Positions 56,301-64,000 of a stretch of 64,000 bases of DNA are shown piece after piece. The position numbers and the translations under genes were made by a program. The DNA is from Hordeum vulgare subsp. vulgare (lineage: Eukaryota > Streptophyta > Magnoliopsida > Poales > Poaceae). The stretch spans positions 559,818,176 through 559,882,175 of the forward strand of contig NC_058521.1 of the NCBI RefSeq assembly GCF_904849725.1, written 5' to 3'. Below the pieces are notes generated by a model, which was given only the letters and a program-made list of their open reading frames with translations, was not told where the DNA came from and did not search any database. Position 1 is the stretch's first letter; every line of letters starts with the position of its first letter.

Positions 56301-57277
56301 AGCTCTATAGCGTTTCTAATATTATATGTGGATGACATATTGTTGATTGGAAACAATATAGAACTTTTGGGAAGCGTAAAGGATTACTTGAATAAAAGTC
56401 TTTCCATGAAGGGCCTGGGAGAAGCTACTTACATATTAGGCATTAAGATCTATAGAGATAGATCAAGACGCCTAATAGGACTTCCACAAAGCATATACCT
56501 TGATAAGATTTTGAAGAAGTTCAAAATGGAACAATCCAAGAAGTGCTTCTTGCCTGTGTTACAAGGCATAAAGTTGAGTAAGGCTCAATGTCCAGTAAGT
56601 ACAGAAGATAGAGAAACGACGAGTGTCGTCCCCTATGCTTCGATCATAGGGTCTATCATATATGCAATGTTGTGCACAAGACCGGCTGTCAGCCTTGCCA
56701 TAAGTATGGCAGGAATGTTTCAAAGTAGTCCAGGAGTGGAGCACTGGACAGCGATCCAAAATATTCTAAAGTACCTGAAAAGGACTAAGGAAATGTTTCT
56801 CGTTTATGAGGTGACAAAGAGCTCGTCGTAAAGGGTTACGTTGGTGCAAGCTTCGACACTCATCCGGATGACCCTAAGTCTCAAACCGGATACGTATTTA
56901 TTCATAATGGGGGTGCGATAAGCTGGTGTAGTTCCAAGCATAGCGTCATAGATGATTCTACATGCGAAATGGAGTACATAGGTACCTCAGAGGTGGCTAA
57001 AGAGGGTGTCTGGATGAAGCAGGTAATGTCAGATCTTGGAGTGGTGCCAAGTGCACTCGACCCAATAAATATGTTTTGTGACAACATTGGTGCCATTGCT
57101 CTAGCCAATGAACTAAGGTCTCACAGAAGGACCAGACACATAAAGCGATGCTTCAATGCCATCCGCGATTACATCAAGGAGGAGGACATAAATATTTGCA
57201 AAGTGCACACGGATCTTAATGTTATAGATCCGCTCACTAAACCTCTTCACGAGCAAAACATGATCAAAACATATTAG
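53327..57277 (+). pseudogene. gag-pol: Copia gag-pol, multiple stops
   Basis: The start ATG (53327) gives MARAVATLNFNAFLEKAKL, then a gag domain with SGYSNRLAELGIALPQKA (53745). A zinc knuckle CYYCKGTGHWKRNC is near 54085 and the protease motif FDTGFVAPICNSKQ near 54220. GAG-pre-integrase begins at LWHCRLGRIGVKRMKKLHA (54635). Integrase shows HIDVCGPMS, SDRGGEYLS and NRVSERRNHTLLD. RT has WIFKKKTDADG, QINVKIAFLNGFLKEELYM and LYVDDILLIGNN (56325). RNase H has QTGYVFIHNGGAISW and HTDLNVIDPLTKPLHE. A frameshift near 53458 and stops near 53650, 53733, 54070, 54283, 54478, 55081, 55498, 55936 and 56830 disable it. The normal DTGS becomes DTGF. Confidence 0.93.
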
Positions 57278-57332
57278 ATTAGTTACATTGTAAATCACAT
57301 AAGATGTGAAGCTAGATTATTGACTCTAGTGC

Positions 57333-57343
57333 AACTCGGAGAC
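57333..57343 (+). promoter_or_regulatory. Polypurine tract of the Copia element
   Basis: CAACTCGGAGAC abuts the 3' LTR start TGTTCGAAATATG, a degenerate form of the GGGAGAC tract common in BARE1-type elements. Confidence 0.55.
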
Positions 57344-59050
57344 TGTTCGAAATATGTCCTAAAGGAAATAATAAAATATTTATTATTATATATCATGTTT
57401 CAATATAATCATTTATTATCCATGCTATAATTGTATTGAATGGAAACACAAATGCATGTGTGGATATATAGACAAAACAGTGTCCCTAGTGAGCCTCTAG
57501 TTGACTAGCTCGTTGATCAAAGATGGTTGAGGTTTCCTAGCCATAGAAAAGTGTTGTAACTTGATAACAGGATCACATCATTAGGAGAATGATGTGATGG
57601 ATAAGACCCAAACTATAAACATAGCATGTTATTGTGTCATTTTGTTGCTATTATTTTCTTCCTGTCAAGTATACGTTCCTATGACCATGAGATCATGTAA
57701 CTCACCGACGCCGAAGGAATGCCTTTGTGTATATCAAACGTCGCAGCGTAACTAGGTGACTATAATGGTGCTCTACAGGTATCTCCGAACGTGTCCGTTG
57801 AGTTAGCATGGATCAAGATTGGGATTTGTCACTCCGTATGATGGAGAGGTATCTCGGGGCCCACTCGGTCATACAATATCACGAACAAGCATTGCAAGCA
57901 ATGTGAGTAAAGAGTTAGCCACGGGATCTTGTATTACGGAACGAGTAAAGAGACTTGCCGATAATGAGATTGAAATGGGTATAGAGATACCGATGATCGA
58001 ATCTCAAGCAAGTGACATAACGAAGGACAAAGGGAATATTAAACAGGACTAACTAAATTCTTAACATAGAGGTTCAACTGATAAGATCTTCGTGGAATAT
58101 GTAGGATCCAATATGGGCATCGAGGTACCGCCATTGGATATTTACTGGAGAGTGTCTCGGTCGTGTCTACATAGTTCTTGTACCCGCAGGGTCTGCACAC
58201 TTAAGGTTCGATGTCTTTTCGGTATAGTTGAATTATTGATGTTGGTAACCGAATATTGTTCGGAGTCCCGGATGAGATCAAGGATGTCACGAGGGTTTCC
58301 GAAATGGTCCAGAAATGAAGATTGATATATAGGAATGTTGCATTTGGCTTCCGGAATGATTTCGGGCATTACCGGTAAAGTACCATGAGTGACGAATGGG
58401 TTCCAGGGTTTTACCGGGAGGGGCCACTCACCCAGGAGAGGACCTAATAGGCCTATGGGTGGTGCACCAGCCCTTAGTGGGTTGGTGAGTCCAGCCCAAT
58501 AACCTGTTTTGGCTCCCTTTGGCTCGGCCGAACCCTCCTACTTTGAGTAGGAGGCAAGGCAACCCCCCCCCCCTCTTGTTCCACCTATATATAGTGGAGG
58601 TTTGAGTGGATTTTTGCACCCCCAAGCCATAGTGCAGCCCTCTCTCCCTCCACCACTTCGTGACACCCCGTAGCTAGTTCGGTACGGCATGGCAAAGCCC
58701 TATCGGAGTAGCTCCACCACCATCACCGCCACGCCATCGTGATGCCAGAGAATTCAGATACCTCTCCGTCTCTCTTGCTGGATCAAGAAGGCGGAGATCG
58801 CCATCGAGCTGTATGTGTGCTGAACGCAGAGGTGCCGCCCGTTCGGTACTAGATCGGGACAGAGTTCATGGGACGCTTGCGATTCGAATCGCGAAGACGT
58901 TCGACTACATCAACTGTGTTTCTTAACGCTTCCCGCTTAGCTATCTACAAGGGTATGTGGATCCGATCTCCCCTCTCGTAGATGATCATCACCATGATAG
59001 GTTTTGCGTGTGCGTAGGAAATTTTTTGTTTCCCATGCAATGTTCCCCCA
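57344..59050 (+). repeat. Copia 3' LTR (1707 bp)
   Basis: It begins TGTTCGAAATATGTCCTAAA and ends ...GCAATGTTCCCCCA. A TATA box CTATATATAGTGG lies at 58585-58597 after a C9 run. Length and motifs fit BARE1/Angela LTRs. Short ORFs inside are not genes. Confidence 0.88.
58585..58597 (+). promoter_or_regulatory. TATA box in the Copia LTR
   Basis: CTATATATAGTGG, in the position typical of BARE1-type LTR promoters. Confidence 0.75.
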
Positions 59051-59960
59051 AGAGGTAGGGGTGGAAAGGCTTCTGATCTAGGATTTTAAACCTATTCTTC
59101 AGAGCCCCAAATGTCCTCTCAGCCTTTACTCTAAGGCTAGAGTGTCTAAGATTAAATAGTTCCCGAGGATTCCTAGGATAGTTCCTACCAACGGACTTGT
59201 TCATATGGTACCTGGTCTTCCTGAAGGGTGGAATAACGCCTAGCCGACAAGCATAGCCATCATATCCTAGGTAGAGCTTCCCATATGGGATGTTGATGCC
59301 ATCAGGTCTACACATGTTGTCACTAAGAATGTTAGCATCACGTGTTGATCCTTCCCATCCAGCCAGCACATATGTAAACCTCAGATCGCGGTCAACAACA
59401 TCAAGCACAGTTTGTCTTGTGTAGTGCTTTCTCCCTCTATATGTTGTAGCTTGTGACCTCGGCACTCTCGTAGTGACATGAGTACCATCTGTTGACCCAA
59501 TGCAATCCTGGGATGGCATTACAAGACGGTGTTATGGCTACAACAAAACAATAATAATATATGAAGGCATTAACAACATAGTGTTAGTGCTCACCTCAAA
59601 GTATGGACACTATCTTGGGATAGTGTGAATCTTGGTAGGAGTCCGGCCAGCTGGTGACACGGTCATCTCTCCTATGAATTCTCCGATAACATACATCACT
59701 TGCTTGAAGTACATGGAGATGATATTTGATCTCTTGAAGGTGTTTTGTACAACCCTAAACCTCTGGTTATGACAAACAACATGGAGGAACATGGCTACTT
59801 GCTCTTCCACAATGGTGTGGATGTTATATTCTAGTGGCGAATGTTTGCGCAAGCCTGCGAAATGACTTCTTTTCATTCGAAGCATCCACAAAGCCTTTGT
59901 GTCATTACAGTTGTAGATGTAGTCCAGAGTCGCTATCGTATCCTGATCCCAGATTAACAT
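59051..59960 (-). pseudogene. PIF/Harbinger transposase (DDE_Tnp_4-type), truncated by the Copia insertion
   Basis: Minus-strand exons 59595-59960 and 59051-59507 flank an 87-bp GT-AG intron (59508-59594; donor GAG|GTGAGC, acceptor CCCAG|GAT). The N-terminal part has EEQVAMFLHVVCHNQRFRVV. The catalytic part has GSTDGTHVTTRV (first Asp), TYVLAGWEGSTRDANIL (second Asp) and ERTFGALKNRFKIL (Glu). An in-frame TAG near 59607 replaces an expected Trp codon before CPYFE. The Copia element cuts the gene after the codons for FHPYL. The upstream exon may start near 60000-60170, which I could not resolve. A domesticated host gene (ALP1 or HARBI1 type) was considered; the stop and truncation argue against a working copy. 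Confidence 0.85.
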
Positions 59961-61226
59961 TGGACCATACCGGATGAGAGGTTTCTCATTCCGATGAACA
60001 ACTTCTTATGGACCAACAACATACATGCATGAATCATAGCTATCAATGACGCTACCTGAACTAGAAACTTCGTCCACAACCTAAGCGACATATATGATGT
60101 GGTCAACGATGGCGTTATCGACACTAAACGGTCCTATTGAACGACCTAACAAATAACAGAGGAGGGAGGGTAGCTTACCAGCTTCGGAGTCTGGGGAGAC
60201 ATGGTGGAGACAAGGATAATCGGACGGAGTCAAAGAAGAAGGGGAGAAGCATCTGCCGCTGCCAGGGAGTGTCGTTGCCGCTGTCGGGGAGTGTTGTTGC
60301 CACCACTAATGTTGTCGTTGCCATTGCAACCGCAGATCTGAGTCATCACTGCCACCGAAGACAATAACATAGGAGGGCTTGTCCTGCATGTAGGGGTGAG
60401 CGAGTGAATGGGGATGGTGAGGGTATATTTTGTACCATCCCTCGCTCCGCCCATCCTGCCATCTTCGACTGAATCCCCCTGCACCACGTCTTGCTTTTGC
60501 ACCCACCTCAGCCTGACTCACTGGAAGCGGCCAATTCAAGTGTTCTCGATGAGCCAGGCTCTAAGATGCTTTAAGTTTCATGCAGATACGAGCTAGGCCT
60601 CCTTGCACGCAACGAAACAACCCATTTTCATTTCGCCCAGGCCTGGTTGGGCTGTATTTAGCCTACCACTAGAGGAGCTACGGCAAGGCCAAAGTGGTCG
60701 TGGTCTACCCAGGATCACTATGTTTTTTCGTTCATATACTATTATGCATCATTAGTACGACCCTAGCCATCAAGCAGTAATTAACTATGTGCCACAAGGA
60801 GCAGCACAACAAGCAATAATGGCCACCTTGTTTCCCTCGCGAGTATCATCCATTGCACAGAAGGGGCGGCCGCCTTTGCCGCCTTTCCATGAGAGCACCG
60901 GTTGTATATATTTGTTGATCTTGTTAAAAAAACGTCGAGGATTGACTTTTGTCTAATGAAGTGGCATGATTTATCATTTTTTTTCTTCTAAATGTGCACT
61001 TGTTTGCCTTCCTCACCCAACTATTTTTGTGTACCTCCACCACTTCAGCCTATCAAATGCGTCCTTAGGTTTGATGGTAACCTCTTTACTATGTTGTTTA
61101 ATATAACTAATGAAATTCAATTAACCTTGTAAATATAAATTATGCCTTCCATTATTTAAAAACAGTAATGGTCTTTTCTGCACTAAGAGTGTTGCCATAT
61201 GGTATATCCTGTTAATGTACTATAAG
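59961..61226. other. Unassigned sequence upstream of the Harbinger pseudogene
   Basis: It may hold the 5' part of the Harbinger element (59961-60170). The GC-rich stretch 60180-60500 has short ORFs without signatures. The rest is AT-rich with nothing recognised. Confidence 0.5.
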
Positions 61227-61237
61227 TCCTAAGAAGT
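61227..61237. repeat. Left 11-bp direct repeat flanking a MITE (TCCTAAGAAGT)
   Basis: Exact copy at 61401-61411, consistent with a Mutator-type target site duplication (8-11 bp). Confidence 0.7.
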
Positions 61238-61400
61238 GGCAAATTTTAACATGCTTAATTTTACATCCTCTTTTTACATGTGAGATAAGAAAGTAAGAAT
61301 TAATCACCAATAATTACTAAAATCAACGGTTTAGATCTATTATATATACTCCTACCTTTTATGTGAAAAGACGGGATAAAAGGAAGCATGTTAAAACTGC
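61238..61400. mobile_element. Mutator-like MITE (163 bp)
   Basis: Terminal inverted repeats GGCAAATTTTAACATGCTT (left) and, inverted, GCAGTTTTAACATGCTT (right). They are flanked by 11-bp direct repeats TCCTAAGAAGT at 61227-61237 and 61401-61411. AT-rich, no ORF. TSD length points to the Mutator superfamily. Confidence 0.65.
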
Positions 61401-61411
61401 TCCTAAGAAGT

Positions 61412-62293
61412 ATCTACATACTAACTATTGCAAGCACTTTTTTAAATGGCGGGATTCTTGCATCCATTAAGAAGAAAAAAGTTCCTCGGTTAATTAGGAA
61501 AACTGATCAAAAACCAGATTGCCCAATTAATTATGCAGAACCAGGCGAAAACCATCGAGACCGCTGATCGGCACACATAAGATACCCCACACACCACTCT
61601 AACGAGGGCCTCGTTGAGACTGCATGCATGTGTCATTGTCATCAGTATTCTCCTAGAGGCGTCATCGCGATCCCTAAACCCTGAACAATGGACTCCAACT
61701 TCACTGTAGGCGGTCATCGGCCCAACATATGTTGTAGAGAACATGTGGGGATGCATGAAGATGCGTCAAAACTCAGACACCTGCGACCAGACAGCGCAAC
61801 TCTGACTCTGATGAAGAACCACGATAGAGAACTAGGCACGACTGCACCATAGAAGATCATCGAATGAACCACATGTTGCCCGTCATCGTACACCACCGAG
61901 GCCCACCACCGTAGCTTTGACTTCGCAACAATGAACCAGCCGAGACAATCCTATGAACACGCAAAGAAGAGCCGACTACCACAAGCATAGCCACCTCTCC
62001 GATATTTCTCTCCCATCATCATTGCCACTGAAGCTTCGACACCAACACCACTCACTCCCGCTAGCCCGGTCACCAATACCCAACTACAAAAACAAATCCA
62101 CTGGGGGGAATACAACACCAAAGGTGCCGCCATCGTACTATCAAACAGGATCCATGGTATCCCCCGGAGCTGCAGTGGTCCCTGCACGAGGGGGGTACGG
62201 CAGAAATACAACTATGACTCTAAGAAGGTTAGTGAAGGCCAAAGCCGCCACCATCAGTGGTCACGGCCAAAACCAAGACACGGTTTTCACCCA
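61412..62293. other. Unassigned sequence with weak ORFs
   Basis: Moderately GC-rich, with an open frame on the plus strand (61953-62438) that has low-complexity Ser/Pro/His content and includes the 33-bp repeat. No domain recognised; likely repeat-derived. Confidence 0.4.
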
Positions 62294-62392
62294 AGCACCT
62301 GACCACCTCATCAGCACACCTTCTCCAGCACCTGACCACCTCATCAGCACACCTTCTCAAGCAGCTGACCACCTCATCAGCACACCGTCTCA
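62294..62392 (+). repeat. 33-bp minisatellite, three copies
   Basis: Units start at 62294, 62327 and 62360 with few mismatches (core CTGACCACCTCATCAGCACA). Being a multiple of three, it encodes a repeated 11-residue PDHLISTPS-type peptide in the surrounding frame. Confidence 0.85.
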
Positions 62393-62990
62393 CACCGCCA
62401 CTTACTCAACTCGTAGTGGAAGAAGCCCATCGTCGTAGCAGCCAACTGCACCTTGCAAAGGTTAGCAACCAACACCAACTACTGGATCCGCCAACCATCA
62501 ACTGAAAGACAAATTGCCGAACACAACGCGAACTGCCAATCCATGTCGAGCATCACGCCGACAGGGACCGAAGAAATTCCACCCAAAGCCATGACCACCT
62601 CAGTTCCCAGCTACGACCAAGCCTCCACGCACACGCACACCATGTGTGCCCGTCAGAGAACCGAGAAAATCCAGCAGCCACCGGTGCACTCCTGCACCTT
62701 CATAGCGAAGACGCCCCACCATGGAACAGGGCACCTAAGCAGTGCGTCACTCGACCACCGAAGTCGCCCGAGGCCGCGCGACTGCATGTCGCGCCCTCGC
62801 AGTGACGCCCACGCAGCCTGGCCTCGTTGCTATGTTGCGTCTCTTGGAAGTGACCTACATATGTGCCTCACGGAAAAAAAAATCCGGAAGAAAATATGTG
62901 TCTCTACTAGAGATTTGCTTTTCGTCGGACCACAGATTTGCTTTCGCCAGAAGCATAGCTATACCTCTGAGTAAAAAAGAAAAGCATGTA
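62393..62990. other. Unassigned repeat-like sequence
   Basis: No gene recognised. The phrases TTTGCTTTCGCCAGAAGCATAG near 62938 and TTGGCTTCCACTACAAGCATAG near 63185 are diverged copies of each other on both sides of the Stowaway, so the MITE inserted in this repeat-like region. Confidence 0.45.
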
Positions 62991-63150
62991 CTCCCTCCGT
63001 AGCTAAATGTAAGTCTTTTTAGACATTTCAATAGGGACTACATACGTAGTAAAATGAATGAATGTATACTCTAAAATATGTCTATATGCATCTGTATGTA
63101 GTTTGATAGTGAAATATCTAAAAAAAACTTATATTTAGGAACGAAGGAAG
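62991..63150. mobile_element. Stowaway MITE (160 bp)
   Basis: Terminal CTCCCTCCGTAGCTAAATG and inverted GAACGAAGGAAG, flanked by TA at 62989-62990 and 63151-63152. The CTCCCTCCGT terminus and TA target site are diagnostic of Stowaway (Tc1/mariner) MITEs of grasses. Confidence 0.93.
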
Positions 63151-64000
63151 TAGCACATATTTGCTTCTAGCGGAGAACGCATAGATTGGCTTCCACTACA
63201 AGCATAGTTGTGTCTTTTGAGAGTGAACTTTGCATGGGATACCTGTTAACTAATGATTTTCGATGTACGCTCATGTTGCCTAAGGAGCAACACGATCAGG
63301 TCAGCGCGTACTCTAGCAGGTTGTATGTTTAATCTTCTTTCTTTTTCCAACTTTTCATTATTGCCTAAGGAGCGTTTGATTTTATATTTATTTTTGTTTT
63401 CTTTTCTTTTTTGTTTGTTTTTGTTTCTTCTGTCTTTGATTTTTCTATTATTTGCCATTATAAGTCCTTTTTCTTTCTCTTTTCATCAGTTTTGTTGGTT
63501 CTTCTTTTTTGTTTGTTATATATTGGTTTACCTAATTTTTTTCTTGATTTTCTTTGTTTATTTATCTTTTTTCACTGTTTTCAATTCTTTTGCATTGGTT
63601 TTCTTGGCTTCAATTTTCCTTCATTTCGGTTTTTTTGTTTTCTTTTTTTATATTTAGTTTTCATTGAGTTTTATTTTTCTTTAATACAGAAAGGGAATAT
63701 ATTCTTATGCACATTTCTCTTTTACTTATATACATTAAATAGTTTTTGTGTACAGGTTGAACAATTTTCAAATACATGATTACATTTTTTTAAATACCTG
63801 ATGTATAGTTTTATTTTCCATATATGTATTTCAACACTTTTTTAGTATGAGGACAACATCTTTTTAAAATATACAGGTATCAATTTTTCATAGACACCAG
63901 GTAAATGTGTAATACATGTGTAAGATTTTTGAAATATATTATCAACAATTTCTCCAATATATGTTTTGACGCCTATTTCATTTCGCAAACACATATACAT
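63151..64000. other. Unassigned AT-rich DNA with a long pyrimidine-biased stretch
   Basis: About 63320-63690 is strongly T/C-rich on the plus strand, with many TTTTCTTT and TTTGTTT runs, and yields spurious Phe/Leu-rich ORFs. From 63690 to the edge it is AT-rich and repetitive in style. No gene or element boundary identified. Confidence 0.5.

Larger units (their letters stand above)
52981..59050 (+). mobile_element. BARE1/Angela-like Copia element, 5' LTR missing
   Basis: It starts in the internal 5' leader (S2 inserted here) and runs through gag, protease, integrase, RT and RNase H to a full 3' LTR (57344-59050). Copia order (integrase before RT) is clear. It is inserted in a Harbinger transposase pseudogene at 59050/59051. 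The 5' LTR should lie left of S2, outside the window. The LTR start and end resemble BARE1/Angela/WIS from memory. Confidence 0.9.

Noticed and set aside
59051..59960. Functional host gene of ALP1/HARBI1 type
   Set aside because: In-frame stop and truncation by Copia; best seen as a transposon pseudogene.
63246..63779. Phe/Leu-rich 'membrane protein' ORFs
   Set aside because: They follow from the T/C-rich composition in all frames; no start context or homology.
1..64000. tRNA, rRNA or microRNA genes
   Set aside because: The tRNA-Asp-like strings are 18-nt primer sites of retrotransposons, without cloverleaf sequence; no rRNA segments recognised.

Overview
The window is plant genomic DNA, almost certainly from a large Triticeae-type grass genome (wheat, barley or Aegilops relatives). 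Almost every base I can assign belongs to nested transposable elements. The LTR ends (TGATACGTCTC..., TGTTCGAAATATG...), the tRNA-Asp-type primer sites and the Stowaway terminus (CTCCCTCCGT) are the kinds I know from Triticeae repeats. Family names such as Sabrina, WHAM and BARE1/Angela are from memory and were not checked. I see no intact host gene, tRNA, rRNA or CRISPR array.

The layout reads as a nest. A PIF/Harbinger transposase pseudogene (59051-59960, minus) was hit by a BARE1/Angela-like Copia element (52981-59050, plus; 5' LTR outside the window). That Copia was hit by a minus-strand Sabrina-like Athila-group element, S2 (pieces 25435-30703, 43732-46084, about 51950-52980). S2 was in turn hit by three elements: a Tat-lineage gypsy element (30704-43731, both LTRs, TSD CATCG), a 5'-truncated LINE (46085 to about 51950) that carries a Helitron (about 47460-50227), and a pol-bearing Athila element A2 (19361-25434, minus). 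A2 is broken in its integrase by a WHAM-like fragment (7392-8970 plus 18800-19360). That fragment carries a complete Sabrina-like element S1 (8971-18794, TSD TGGAG) and borders A1 (1-7391, minus), a relative of A2 that runs off the left edge. Right of 60 kb there are small DNA elements (a Mutator-like MITE, a Stowaway MITE), a 33-bp minisatellite and unassigned AT-rich DNA.

A1 and A2 carry protease, reverse transcriptase, RNase H and integrase, all broken by stops and frameshifts. S1 and S2 carry only gag, protease and a third ORF resembling ATHILA ORF-1, with no RT or integrase, so they look like non-autonomous partners mobilised in trans. Their tRNA-Asp primer sites and polypurine tracts match those of the pol-bearing elements. 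The Tat element has two RNase H domains, an 11-copy 71-bp array and a spliced antisense gene in its 3' half.

The most interesting signal is a repeated architecture in the Athila elements. Upstream of the third ORF in S1 and S2, and of a coiled-coil ORF in A1, lies an internal copy of the LTR promoter-proximal module: a GC-rich hairpin followed by a CCAGAAAAAAT-like box. In S1 and S2 it is followed by a leader intron with matching splice sites and then the ORF. Each internal hairpin resembles the hairpin of its own element's LTR. Together this looks like a built-in second transcription unit that co-evolves with the LTR. A second shared feature is a stem-AGGA-stem hairpin just upstream of the polypurine tract, whose stem sequence differs between families while pairing is kept.
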